A program made the position numbers and the translations under genes. The notes under the pieces are model-generated. The model was not told where the DNA came from and did not search any database. It saw only the letters and a list, made by a program, of their open reading frames with translations. Shown here one piece after another: positions 51,748-60,722 of a DNA stretch of 64,000 bases. How positions within the stretch are numbered: the first letter of the stretch is position 1; the number at the start of each line of letters is the position of its first letter. The stretch covers positions 26,703 to 90,702 of the forward strand of contig JACPCU010000008.1 in NCBI GenBank assembly GCA_016184315.1, written 5' to 3'. This DNA is from Nitrososphaerota archaeon. GTDB taxonomy: Archaea; Thermoproteota; Nitrososphaeria; Nitrososphaerales; JACQRY01.

Positions 51748-53160
51748 GTGGAAAACCCTGAACTTCTCATCAAAAATGGGAAGATAGTTACTCCCCTTGG
51801 AATCGTAGATGGTGATATGCTTCTCGAAGACGGTAGAATAGCTGCGATCTCAAAGACAGGTATTCTCCATTCTGATCATGTTCTTGATGTCACCGGGAAG
51901 TATGTTCTGCCGGGCGTGATAGATCCTCATACGGAGCTCGGCCCAGATGGCTTACCTTCTACCCTAGCGAAGAATCTTCGAAGCGAGACGCCTTCTATGG
52001 TGCTGGGCGGCGTCACCAGTTTCTTCACTCATTTTAGAGGGCAGAGACCTTATGGTGAAGTGCTACATGAGACAGTAGATGCAGTGGAGGGAAATTCTCT
52101 CTGTAACGTTGGTCTTCACGTAGTAATGAAGATGGATGAGCATTTGGATGAAATGGAGATGATGGCTAGGAACTACGGAGTCACCGACTTTAAGTTCTAC
52201 CCTGGGCCGAGATCAGAACTCTTCCCCGGTGGCTGGGGTGTTGACGACGGATTCGTATTCAGAGGGTTCGCTAAGATCTCGTCCCTAGGCCACCCGTGTA
52301 TAGCGCTTGCGCACTGTGAGAACTGGGTTCTCATAGCCGCCCTTAAAGCAGTCCTCAAGGCTCAGGGGCAGAACGGCCAGCTGGCATGGTGCGAGTCCAG
52401 ACCAAACATCAGCGAAGAGGAGACGGTGGTCCGCATGGTCTTATTCGCGAAAAGAACTGGCTGCCCCCTCTACATTCCTCACATCACCACAGCGGAAGCG
52501 GTCAAGGCTATCGAAGCGGCTAGAAAAGAAGGCTACGACATTATTGGGGAAACCATGCCCCACTTCCTAACATTCAACAAATATGACAAACTTGATCCCG
52601 TCGGCAAACACTTCCCTCCCCTCCGTTCGCCCGAAGATGTCGCAGACGTGTGGCGCGCCCTGAACACCGGTACTCTTTCAACCATAGGCAGCGACCATCT
52701 CCCCGATCAGTGGAGAGCAAATATTCCACCTCCGGATGACATCTGGAAGGGCAGGGGAGCAAACTACGCTGGAGCAGGCACGATCCTGCCGGTAATGCTG
52801 ACCGAAGGATTGGCGAAGGGGAGGATAAGCATAGAGAGGCTGGTGGAGGTATGTTGCACGAATCCCGCCAAGGCTTTCGGAGCATTCCCTAGGAAAGGGG
52901 CACTGCTTCCAGGATCTGATGCCGACATGGTCATAGTGGATCTCCATAGGGAAGTAGTGATGAGGCCTGAGGCGCTGAATATACCGACTGACTACATTCG
53001 CTTCGAAGGTATGCGTTGCATGGGATGGCCCGTCATGACGATGGTAGGTGGTCAGATGGTGATGGAGGAAGGCAACATAGTCGAAGGACCTGGTGTGGGA
53101 GCTTACCTGAGTAGATCAGTGAACGGATCTTCTAAGCATGAGGGGCCTAGATGCAGCTAG
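51748..53160 (+). CDS. Dihydropyrimidinase/hydantoinase-like amidohydrolase
   Basis: This intact 470-residue amidohydrolase is paralogous to the pseudogene at 31610. It shows GKYVLPGVIDPHTELGPDG, FKFYPGPRSELFPGG (the carbamylated Lys region), ALAHCENW, LYIPHITTAEAV and TIGSDHLPD. The usual metal H-x-H reads H61-T62-E63, so the second His is replaced by Glu and the site may differ. It would hydrolyse ring amides (hydantoin, dihydropyrimidine or allantoin type). The GTG start at 51748 is unusual but opens MENPELLIKNG like its paralogue. Confidence 0.87.
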   Translation: MENPELLIKNGKIVTPLGIVDGDMLLEDGRIAAISKTGILHSDHVLDVTGKYVLPGVIDPHTELGPDGLPSTLAKNLRSETPSMVLGGVTSFFTHFRGQRPYGEVLHETVDAVEGNSLCNVGLHVVMKMDEHLDEMEMMARNYGVTDFKFYPGPRSELFPGGWGVDDGFVFRGFAKISSLGHPCIALAHCENWVLIAALKAVLKAQGQNGQLAWCESRPNISEEETVVRMVLFAKRTGCPLYIPHITTAEAVKAIEAARKEGYDIIGETMPHFLTFNKYDKLDPVGKHFPPLRSPEDVADVWRALNTGTLSTIGSDHLPDQWRANIPPPDDIWKGRGANYAGAGTILPVMLTEGLAKGRISIERLVEVCCTNPAKAFGAFPRKGALLPGSDADMVIVDLHREVVMRPEALNIPTDYIRFEGMRCMGWPVMTMVGGQMVMEEGNIVEGPGVGAYLSRSVNGSSKHEGPRCS

Positions 53161-53390
53161 ATCACTTCCCTCAAGCTCACGGGAACTTATGAGCTAATGG
53201 GAATCTTCTCCAAATTCATAGGTGTCTGGGTTGAGAATGCCCTAGGGCCCATTTATACAGTAGAGTCACATGCATACCTCTGAAACCCACCTATAGCCTG
53301 TCCGAAACTAAGATGAAGTAACCTATCATTCCATGTTGGCATAAGTCAAGGCTAGCGAAGTGTGTTAGTTCATCTAGCGTCTGTATTGGC

Positions 53391-53834
53391 CTAGTGCAGG
53401 CGGAAGTCTTCTTTAACAGTAGTCAACACGACCCTAGTGTTTGTACGTTCAACAAACGGCAGAGATAGAAGGTTCTTGGCGAACTTGCTGAGCTCGTCTC
53501 TGCCTCTGAACTTAGCTATGATCATAGCGTCTGTTAAACCTGTGACATCGTATACTGCGCATGTCAGTGGGATCTTGGCTATTTCCTTCTCCATTTCTAG
53601 TAGCCTGCCTTTTGACACGGTTATCTCTGTTATGGCTGTGAGGTCGTATCCGAGCTTCTCATGGTCTACTGTGATCGAGTAGTTCCTGATAACGCCTTCA
53701 TCCTCCATCCGTTTGACCCTTTTGACTATGGTTCCGGTGGCTACCTTCAGTCTGCGGGCTACTTCGCGGTATGATCGGCGTGAGTCTTCTAAGAGCTCTT
53801 TCAGTATCTTTCTGTCTAGTTCGTCGACCGGCAA
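53391..53834 (-). CDS. AsnC/Lrp family transcription regulator
   Basis: The 147-residue protein has the Lrp/AsnC helix-turn-helix (LDRKILKELLEDSRRSYREVARRL) followed by the RAM ligand domain (LTAITEITVSKGRLLEMEKEI). It is single and next to the hydantoinase-like gene, which it faces tail-to-tail; a regulatory link is possible but only by position. It likely senses amino acids, as members of the family do. Confidence 0.93.
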   Translation of the reverse strand: MPVDELDRKILKELLEDSRRSYREVARRLKVATGTIVKRVKRMEDEGVIRNYSITVDHEKLGYDLTAITEITVSKGRLLEMEKEIAKIPLTCAVYDVTGLTDAMIIAKFRGRDELSKFAKNLLSLPFVERTNTRVVLTTVKEDFRLH

Positions 53835-53997
53835 CTGTACTAGGCCTCATTATCCATGGTTGTGAATCTGATACATAAGCAAACCTAGAGCCGTAGCGTT
53901 CGCTGTCTCATGGAAGGATGATAAAGAAGAAGGATGATTGCTGTGGCTGTTGACCTAGAGCCGAAAAAAAAGGTTGTGGCCCTAGGCTAGAGATTCT

Positions 53998-54210
53998 CTA
54001 GTCAGAGAACTTAGCCCAGAGCATTACGAGGAGCGTTACGATGACAGAGCTCACTAGGCCTGAAATGAGGGCTCCGACCATACTCTCCAACGCTAGTGAA
54101 GGCAGGATGGCTAGAAGCCAAGTTCCTAGCATCGGAGCAGCAAGGTAGCCTAGGAAGCCGAGGCTGTACCCTATGAACCAGATTCCGGCGATGGTTGCTT
54201 TTCGGCCCAT
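53998..54210 (-). CDS. Small two-helix membrane protein downstream of cdvB (70 aa)
   Basis: The 70-residue protein has two hydrophobic segments (GIWFIGYSLGFLGYLAAPMLGTWLLAIL; MVGALISGLVSSVIVTLLVMLWA). It starts 4 bp after the cdvB stop on the same strand, so it is almost surely co-transcribed. A membrane partner of ESCRT-III division or vesicle proteins is a reasonable inference. I do not recognise a family. Confidence 0.7.
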   Translation of the reverse strand: MGRKATIAGIWFIGYSLGFLGYLAAPMLGTWLLAILPSLALESMVGALISGLVSSVIVTLLVMLWAKFSD

Positions 54211-54214
54211 GTCT

Positions 54215-54880
54215 CTACATTCCCCCTACGGCTTCAGCTGACCTAGGTATCTCTGCGGGCATTGCTATCTCTGGGAAGGAGTCCTTCAGTCCTTGCTCAG
54301 CTACTGCTGACGCCTCGGTCAGAATCCTGTCGGATTCCTCGTTGGCTGACTCGAAGTTCAGCGATAGGTTTCCTAGTTGACCTGCGTCGACCAGTATGCT
54401 GCTGAGGGTTGAGCTGATCTCTCCGATCTCGCCTTCTGCTTCAGGTATGACTCCTTGTAGGCCGCCTCTGACGCTCCTTATGATTCCTACTGCTGGAGCG
54501 AGTGTTACGGTGATGTCACCTAGCTCCTGGACTGTTCCTAGTCTTAAGACGATTTGTTCTAATGCGAGCTTGGCTTGGCTGATCATCTTTGCTATCTTCC
54601 TGACTTCGACGAGTTCGTTGGATAGGGCGATGCTCATCTGCGTGTCGTGCTTCCTGATGGCAGCCACGATTTTGTTGAAGAGAGCATTGTCCTTCTCTTT
54701 GAGCCTGACGAAGGTTGAGTCGAGTTTAGCTACTTGAGCCTGTATCTGGCGGCCTGCCAACTCGAGCCTAGGCTTGAGGGGGCCTGCCGGCCGTACCGCG
54801 TCCTTCATTCTAGCGGTGATGCTTGGTGCCTCTGGTTTCACCCATTTCCGAGCGAAATTTGACATTCTTGTTGAAACCAC
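54215..54880 (-). CDS. cdvB: ESCRT-III/Snf7 family cell-division protein CdvB
   Basis: The 221-residue protein is an archaeal ESCRT-III homologue, which forms membrane-constricting filaments at division. Its core has GRQIQAQVAKLDSTFVRLKEKDNALFNKIVAAIRKHD, ELVEVRKIAKMISQAKLALEQIVLRLGTVQELG and TLAPAVGIIRSVRGGLQG, patterns known from thaumarchaeal and related CdvB proteins. The Pro-rich tail (FPEIAMPAEIP) may be a MIM2-like motif for the CdvC (Vps4) ATPase. CdvA and CdvC are not in the window. Confidence 0.9.
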   Translation of the reverse strand: MVSTRMSNFARKWVKPEAPSITARMKDAVRPAGPLKPRLELAGRQIQAQVAKLDSTFVRLKEKDNALFNKIVAAIRKHDTQMSIALSNELVEVRKIAKMISQAKLALEQIVLRLGTVQELGDITVTLAPAVGIIRSVRGGLQGVIPEAEGEIGEISSTLSSILVDAGQLGNLSLNFESANEESDRILTEASAVAEQGLKDSFPEIAMPAEIPRSAEAVGGM

Positions 54881-54987
54881 CTATAGAGTGTGTTTGCACT
54901 TGTTCCTAGGATACTTAGGGGTAAGAGTCTATTTTTGTTAACGGGCGGGTAAAGCTTGACGATTCCTAGACGGTGTTGAGACGGTGC

Positions 54988-55749
54988 CTATACTTTGATC
55001 CGTCTAAACGCGGAGACAGCGACGGTGAACATTGTTACTGCTAGTATTGACATCAGCGTTATTTCTATTGGCAGAAAGGGTGTTTCGACTTCGAATAACC
55101 CTGCTCTGAAGATGTCAGTAGTGTATGTCAAGGGGTTGAGGAAGCTGATGGTTCGGATCGGTTCAGGAGCCCTTTCAGCAGGGTAGAAGACTGATGACGT
55201 GAAGAGGAAGATGAAGAAAAAGAACTGCGACACGATTTGGAAGGACTCTGACGACTTCAGCATGACTGACAAAGCAAGGGCGAAGCTGCCGAAGAATATG
55301 GTTCCCAACAGTAGTGCCGCACCGGTAAGAAGAATCCCCCGGTAGGTGAGCTCAGCTCCTCCCAAGACGGGGAGGGCTATGGCGAAGACGAGTAGTGAAC
55401 CTGCGATCCCAATGATCAGAGTTGTCAGTATAATGCTTAGGATATATTGGGCTCTGGAGAAGGGACCCAAGAGGATCTGCTCGAACATTCCGTTCTTACG
55501 GTCAAACCACAGCTGTGTTCCAGCGTTGGTGCCACCGTTGATCACCGTGAGTGTCACTGCTCCAGCTGCAAGAAACACAGGGTAGGAGATCACTCTGCCG
55601 CTGCCCAGCTCAAAAGGAGGAACTATCCCCGAGAACGCGAAACCTTGAACAAAGATGAAGAACAGAGGGAAGACTAGCTCGAAGAACAGAGTGATACGAT
55701 CTAGGTTGGCCCGAAGATTTCTGTAGACCAGCCTGATGATAGGGTTCAT
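54988..55749 (-). CDS. ABC-2 type transporter permease
   Basis: The 253-residue protein has about six membrane helices and starts IRLVYRNLRANLDR, typical of DrrB/ABC-2 exporters (GTQLWFDRKNGMFEQILLGPFSRAQYILSII; RTISFLNPLTYTTDIFRAGLF). Its start overlaps the end of the ATPase gene by 4 bp, so the pair forms one exporter. The substrate is unknown (drug, lipid or polysaccharide). Confidence 0.9.
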   Translation of the reverse strand: MNPIIRLVYRNLRANLDRITLFFELVFPLFFIFVQGFAFSGIVPPFELGSGRVISYPVFLAAGAVTLTVINGGTNAGTQLWFDRKNGMFEQILLGPFSRAQYILSIILTTLIIGIAGSLLVFAIALPVLGGAELTYRGILLTGAALLLGTIFFGSFALALSVMLKSSESFQIVSQFFFFIFLFTSSVFYPAERAPEPIRTISFLNPLTYTTDIFRAGLFEVETPFLPIEITLMSILAVTMFTVAVSAFRRIKV

Positions 55750-56687
55750 TTCCCGTTCTCCTTCACTATGCTGATGAAGGCTTCTTCGAGACTCGGCTCC
55801 GTCACGTAGATGGAGGATACGTGGAGCCCCGTTTCCCCTGCTAAGCGATACAGTGAAGGGATGAATTCTTCAGGGGACTTTGTGGACGCCTTGTAGAGGC
55901 CGCTGGACTCATCCCTACTGATTCGTTGAACCGCTTCTAGAGACTCAAGGCGCTTCAAGAGCTCCGGTGAATAGCCTTCAAGTAAGCTGAACTCCACGGA
56001 TCTGGTGGCCACGAAACGCCTCTTCAAGTTCGACGGGCTGTCAAGGACAAGTATCTTCCCGTTATTGATCACAGCTATTCTGTTGCAGAGATATTCAGCC
56101 TCCTCCAGAATATGGGTCGTAAAGAAGATCGTTAATCCGTCTTTCACCGCCTCCTTAAAGAAGTCAAGAGCAGTCCGCCTAGCAAGAGCATCCAGCCCCA
56201 CAGTAGGCTCATCCAGAAACAGGAGATCCATGTCGTGCACAAATTCACGGGCCACCTGAAGGCGCCTCCTTAAGCCGATTGAAAGATCCTCGGTCTTGGT
56301 TTTCCGAAACTCTCTTAGTCCGAACCGATCTAATAGATCCGCGGTTCGTTTACGCCGCTCTTTGCCCGACACATCCCAAAGCAATCCGTGCAGATTCAGA
56401 CTGGACTCGACTGATAACCCTTGATCGAAACTTTCCTGTTGCTGAACAACACCGATACGGCTCCGAATCTTCTTCCCTTCGCGCTTAACATCAAAGCCGA
56501 GGACATGAGCCTCTCCGCTGTTAGGGGGAATAAGGGTCGTCAACACCTTGATCATAGTAGTCTTACCTGCGCCATTAGGTCCTAGAAAACCGAAGACTTC
56601 TCCCTCACGAACCTCAAAAGAGACATCGTCTACAGCAACCTTCTCCCCGAAAACCTTGGAGAGATGCGACACTTCGATTACACTCAT
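55746..56687 (-). CDS. ABC transporter ATP-binding protein (DrrA-like)
   Basis: The 313-residue protein has Walker A GPNGAGKTT, signature LSIGLRRRLQVAR and Walker B LLFLDEPTVGLD, followed by THILEEAEYLC with the switch His. A C-terminal domain of about 90 residues is typical of DrrA-type ATPases. It is the upstream gene of the ABC-2 pair. Confidence 0.93.
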   Translation of the reverse strand: MSVIEVSHLSKVFGEKVAVDDVSFEVREGEVFGFLGPNGAGKTTMIKVLTTLIPPNSGEAHVLGFDVKREGKKIRSRIGVVQQQESFDQGLSVESSLNLHGLLWDVSGKERRKRTADLLDRFGLREFRKTKTEDLSIGLRRRLQVAREFVHDMDLLFLDEPTVGLDALARRTALDFFKEAVKDGLTIFFTTHILEEAEYLCNRIAVINNGKILVLDSPSNLKRRFVATRSVEFSLLEGYSPELLKRLESLEAVQRISRDESSGLYKASTKSPEEFIPSLYRLAGETGLHVSSIYVTEPSLEEAFISIVKENGK

Positions 56688-56790
56688 ATTTCCCGCGCAG
56701 CAGTAGCCCTTCGACCCCTCGACCCTAATTATTTAAAGTGTTGAAGAAACGGCTTCACATCTTTCAACTACTTAGCCAGCTAAATTCTCT

Positions 56791-57150
56791 TTGATTCATT
56801 CGACAACCGTTTTTAGCTTAACAGAAGAAATGATCATGACGCATCTAATCAAATGCTGGAATATGATAACTATTTCAAGTCTTGCTGAAAGCAAGATAGA
56901 ACTAGAGGGACGCATTAAGGGCCTCGAAGAAGAGAAATCAACACTTGTTTCAGAAATCTCTACCCTAAGAGAGAAACTCGAGAACCTACGTCTCAGACGC
57001 ACAGCAAAGTCGCTGGAACAGGACGTCTCAAGGCTGAGAGCCGAGAAGACGGGCCTCGAAGAAGAAGTTGCCCAAAACATACTGCAAGAACAGCAAACAT
57101 CGTTGATAGAGCCGAATAACAACCCGGCCCAGTCAGCAACAGCCAGCTGA
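56791..57150 (+). CDS. Coiled-coil protein (up to 119 aa)
   Basis: The protein is mostly a coiled coil (ESKIELEGRIKGLEEEKSTLVSEISTLREKLENLR; RLRAEKTGLEEEVAQNI). The true start is uncertain, since residues 1-35 are not coil-like and contain several Met codons. It lies 13 bp before a zinc-ribbon coiled-coil gene on the same strand. The two share similar coil composition, suggesting that they form a hetero-oligomer. The function is unknown. Confidence 0.55.
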   Translation: MIHSTTVFSLTEEMIMTHLIKCWNMITISSLAESKIELEGRIKGLEEEKSTLVSEISTLREKLENLRLRRTAKSLEQDVSRLRAEKTGLEEEVAQNILQEQQTSLIEPNNNPAQSATAS

Positions 57151-57163
57151 AGGCAGCCGACCT

Positions 57164-57586
57164 ATGCCCGCGTGCCCACGATGCAAAAGGATAGTCAAGA
57201 CTCCTATCCAGACCTTCACTCATCTAACTGAGTCGGATCGAAAAGGAGCCGTCCTAGAGCAGAACGTGGGCTACTACGAGTGCTCCAACTGCGGAGAGAA
57301 ATTCCCCTACGTTTATGGTCGTCAGAAGCTTAAACTCATCAGTGTGGCAGAGCTGGAGAAGCTCGAGAAATCTCTGAGTGACGCAAAAGCTGAGAACAAA
57401 GTGTTGAAAGATAAACTCGACGACAGTGAATCCGGAGCGGCAACCTTAAGCTCTGAAGTTGCCGAGCTGCAAAAAACCATTGCGTTGATGGGTCAACATC
57501 GATTAGAAGGACTTCGTATGGATGTAGACGCTCTAAAGCATGAGAAGATTAAGCTAGAGCGCGAGATAGCCAGAATCGCAATGTAG
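57164..57586 (+). CDS. Zinc-ribbon coiled-coil protein (140 aa)
   Basis: The N-terminal ribbon has CPRCKRI and CSNCGEK knuckles separated by about 30 residues, followed by a two-part coiled coil (AELEKLEKSLSDAKAENKVLKDKL; LKHEKIKLEREI). The ATG start is clear. Archaeal proteins of this build exist without a known role; some relatives are linked to chromosome or cytoskeleton functions, which I cannot show here. It is paired with the coiled-coil gene just upstream. Confidence 0.65.
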   Translation: MPACPRCKRIVKTPIQTFTHLTESDRKGAVLEQNVGYYECSNCGEKFPYVYGRQKLKLISVAELEKLEKSLSDAKAENKVLKDKLDDSESGAATLSSEVAELQKTIALMGQHRLEGLRMDVDALKHEKIKLEREIARIAM

Positions 57587-57708
57587 TACTTCACTCTAAG
57601 TGGTAACAGTAGGTTCTGTTAGCCTGAGGGTCACCGTCAGTCCCAGGGACCCCTTAACAAATCAAATCCACTACGCTCAATAAGAGTGGCGTACTGCAGA
57701 ATCTTAGA

Positions 57709-58464
57709 CTACGAACCAGTGAGGAAACTTGGGAACTCAAAAGCTCTAACGAAATCCCTGACAAACTCGTTAGAAGAATTGAATACTTCCTGCGGGGAAC
57801 CAGATTGAACAATCATTCCATCCTTCATCACTGCAATCCTGTCTGCTAGAGCGAATGCTTCAGTAAGGTTGTGGGTGACGTAGACTATGGTTAAGCCCAT
57901 CTCTCTGTGCCAGTGTCTGAGTTCATCTCGCATCTTGGCCCTGCTCAAAGCGTCAAGGTTTGAAAGAGGTTCGTCCATCAAGACGATTAGAGGAGAAGTG
58001 GTCATCGACCTGGCCATGGCTACCCTCTGAGCCTCGCCGGATGAGAGGTTTTGTGGATGCCTAGAGAAAAGTTTCTTTTCTAGACCTAGCCTAGAGGAAA
58101 TATCGCGAACCCTTTGGCTGAGGGTTTCCTGAGGCGTCTTTCTGATCTTCAGGCCGAAGCTCAGGTTTGAGTAATTCTTCTCGTCGAAGACCTTCATGTG
58201 GGGCCACAGGGCGAGGCTTTGGAAGACCATTTGAACACCTCGTTTGCCGGCTCCGAGGTTGTCTACTTGTCTGCCTGCTATGTAGATACTGCCTGAGTCC
58301 TGTTTCTCCAAGCCAGCTATGATGCGTAGGAGAGTGGTTTTGCCGCAGCCGGACGGCCCGATGACGACGAAAAGCTCTCGGTCCTTGATCTCCAATCCCA
58401 CGTTATCCACGGCTGTGACATCTCCGAAGCGCTTCGTAATCCCCTTCAAAACTAGATCCGGCAT
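57709..58464 (-). CDS. ABC transporter ATP-binding protein (importer type, lone)
   Basis: The 251-residue ATPase has Walker A GPSGCGKTTL, a Q-loop, an atypical signature LSSGEAQRVAMAR, Walker B IVLMDEPLSNLD and H-loop VTHNLTEAFALADR. It resembles PotA/MalK/FbpC ATPases but lacks their C-terminal regulatory domain. No permease or binding protein is next to it. It may serve a transporter encoded elsewhere. Confidence 0.88.
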   Translation of the reverse strand: MPDLVLKGITKRFGDVTAVDNVGLEIKDRELFVVIGPSGCGKTTLLRIIAGLEKQDSGSIYIAGRQVDNLGAGKRGVQMVFQSLALWPHMKVFDEKNYSNLSFGLKIRKTPQETLSQRVRDISSRLGLEKKLFSRHPQNLSSGEAQRVAMARSMTTSPLIVLMDEPLSNLDALSRAKMRDELRHWHREMGLTIVYVTHNLTEAFALADRIAVMKDGMIVQSGSPQEVFNSSNEFVRDFVRAFEFPSFLTGS

Positions 58465-58643
58465 AGGGACAAAGGTGAGAAACCTGTTTAGTTACTTAAG
58501 ATTTCCCTAGTATGGGTTTGCTCCTTGGATTAGATAGGACGCAACAAATCGAGTGCCAAGACGCCCTGAATCGGACAATGTAGTCAAACAATGGAAGCCT
58601 ATATCTATCGTGACGTACCTCCAAGCAAAAGGGAAATGAGACC

Positions 58644-59453
58644 ATGAGTCAGAAGTCAACACAACACCAACCGAAGAAGATACTTGCAGACACGAAGTAC
58701 CTTGAGCCACTTTCAGACCCTCCCAGCGGCAAACCCATCGGCAGAGAAGTAGAGCTCGGATTCATAAGTGAAGTAGCCTCCGGCAAGTGGAAGAGAAACC
58801 TAATCATCTTTGGTCCCCCCGGCTGCGGGAAGACGTTTTGCGTCAAATACACGTTCAAGCACTCCGTGGACGAGAATGTTAGATGTGTGTATGTTAACGC
58901 CGGTAAGACCCGTACTCCGTATTACACTCTGTCCGAGATTCTCCGTGACCTAGGTGTGAATGTTCCTTTCAGCGGCTGGCAGATGGCTAGACTGAAACAG
59001 GAGTTTGAATGGGCTACGAGAGAACTTCACGTGGTAGTGGCAATCGACGAAGCTGAGGTTGTGCTGAATAGTGACGACGAATCGATCGCCTACTGGTTCA
59101 CCAGACAGCCCAACGTCAACCTCATATTGATAATCAACGATGTGAGCGGAATAAAGATGCTTCCCAAGAGGGTGAAGAGCACCCTAGCAGCCTTCCCCAT
59201 AATGTTCAGGAACTACAGCAAGGACGTTGCGAAGAGCATTCTTAAAGAAAGGTTTGACAAAGCGTTGGCCAAAGATTCGTTTGACGAGAAGTGGCTAGAT
59301 GGTTTCGCAGGGGCAACATCCAGGCTAGGCGATCTGCGAACATCCTTCCAAGTCACGTTGACTGCGGCTAAGATGGCTGAAGCCAAGTCTCAAGATAAGA
59401 TCAACGATGACGACTTTGAGGTCGCTGTGAAAACTTTCGATGCTCTGAGCTGA
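58644..59453 (+). CDS. AAA+ ATPase, Orc1/Cdc6-like, without winged-helix domain
   Basis: The 269-residue protein begins PIGREVELGFISE, then Walker A FGPPGCGKTFCVKY, a degenerate Walker B VVVAIDEAEVV, and NLILIINDVSGIKMLPKRVKSTL, where Orc1/Cdc6 has sensor 1. The C-terminal part is a short helical lid (ATSRLGDLRTSFQVTLTAAKMAE). Typical Orc1/Cdc6 proteins have about 400 residues and end in a winged helix, which is absent here. It may be a loader or adaptor ATPase rather than an initiator. It stands alone; no origin repeats were seen beside it. Confidence 0.7.
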   Translation: MSQKSTQHQPKKILADTKYLEPLSDPPSGKPIGREVELGFISEVASGKWKRNLIIFGPPGCGKTFCVKYTFKHSVDENVRCVYVNAGKTRTPYYTLSEILRDLGVNVPFSGWQMARLKQEFEWATRELHVVVAIDEAEVVLNSDDESIAYWFTRQPNVNLILIINDVSGIKMLPKRVKSTLAAFPIMFRNYSKDVAKSILKERFDKALAKDSFDEKWLDGFAGATSRLGDLRTSFQVTLTAAKMAEAKSQDKINDDDFEVAVKTFDALS

Positions 59454-59540
59454 CAGTTTCTGCGTACCCGTCTGAAGATTCTTCGATACCATTAGACGGG
59501 AGTGCAAAGTCAAATAGTTGTGTAATCAACATGTGGGAAG

Positions 59541-60587
59541 ATGAGTAAACAATCTTTGAAGATCGGCTTGCAGCTTCCAGGCTTCGCCTCCGGCGAAGAG
59601 GGATACTATGAGCATGGTGAACAGGAACGGTACTCCATCTCGGACATGGTACGACATTCGGTAAAAGCCGAGAAACTTGGGTTTGACTTCATCTGCAAGG
59701 CCACAGGAATGGCTATGCGTGAACCCTTTGTGCCTTACACATTGATCGCTCAAGCCACCAAACGTGTAAGACTCATGACATCGATCATCGACGTGTACAC
59801 TAGGAGTCCAATAGTGGCAGCGAAAACCATGGGAAACCTAGACGAGGTATCTAAGGGAAGATGTGTTCTAGGCATAGGCAAAGGTGCACTACCCCTGAGC
59901 AAACAGGAGGGCATACCTTTGGAGAAAACAGTTCAGCGAATAAGAGAATGGATCAAGATCGTGAAACACCTCTTCTCCGAAGAGTCTTTGGATTTCGACG
60001 GTGAGATATTCAAGCTTAGAGGAGCTAAGCTTGGCTTCACACCACATAGGAAGTTCATGCCTGTCTACATAGGAGGCGCCGGACCCAAAGTGATGCGTCT
60101 GGCAGGAGAGCTCGCCGACGGAGTTTTCCTAGGAACCGCGTCATACAGCGAATACGTGAAAGACGCACTGAAGAACATACAATCGGGAGCAGAAAACGCA
60201 GGCCGCAACTACAACAAGATCGAAGTTGTCGGATCAAGCCTTCTCTGCGTCGGCTCTAAGAAACAAACCGATAGATACGTCAAACCTCTGATGGCCTTCT
60301 TCGGCTCCATTGGGCAAGTCGACTACAACATGAAGTTCACCCCCTTCTACAACAAGATCATCGAGATAGGAAGACTGTACAAAACAGGCAAGATCGCGCA
60401 GGCTGCGGACTCCGTGACAGACGAGATGATCGACGCCCTGACCGTCACAGGAACGGTGCAGGAATGCCAAGAACGATTAGCCCGCTTCAGTCGCTTAGGC
60501 ATATCCACTTACAGGGTGCTCCCCGTCGGCTATTCCATATCTGAAGCATACGACAATGCTTTCAAGGTCTGCCAAGGTATTCTGTGA
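59541..60587 (+). CDS. LLM-class F420-dependent oxidoreductase
   Basis: The 348-residue luciferase-like protein resembles methylenetetrahydromethanopterin reductase-type enzymes: GLQLPGFASGEEGYYE, LGFDFICKATGM, VRLMTSIIDVYTRSPIVAAKTMGNLDEVSKGRCVLGIGKG and MPVYIGGAGPKVMRLAGELADG. It is diverged from the copy at 6186. The ATG start has a GGGAAGA upstream. F420 as cofactor is inferred from the family and from the two CofE-like genes. Confidence 0.88.
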   Translation: MSKQSLKIGLQLPGFASGEEGYYEHGEQERYSISDMVRHSVKAEKLGFDFICKATGMAMREPFVPYTLIAQATKRVRLMTSIIDVYTRSPIVAAKTMGNLDEVSKGRCVLGIGKGALPLSKQEGIPLEKTVQRIREWIKIVKHLFSEESLDFDGEIFKLRGAKLGFTPHRKFMPVYIGGAGPKVMRLAGELADGVFLGTASYSEYVKDALKNIQSGAENAGRNYNKIEVVGSSLLCVGSKKQTDRYVKPLMAFFGSIGQVDYNMKFTPFYNKIIEIGRLYKTGKIAQAADSVTDEMIDALTVTGTVQECQERLARFSRLGISTYRVLPVGYSISEAYDNAFKVCQGIL

Positions 60588-60722
60588 TGATTCTGAGTCG
60601 TGAAAAGCAGCAATCAATTTTTCTGGTTGAGAAGCTTTTAGGCTAATGAAATAGTCTCGCCAAAGGCTTCTGTTTCGTCAGAGAACAACTATAATATCCA
60701 GAGCACGCTCGCAGACACCTAA

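Noticed and set aside
57600..57708. GGGTC ... GGACCC inverted repeat as a structured RNA
   Set aside because: The paired arms are short and the loop long, with no further helices, so it is not convincing beyond a possible terminator.
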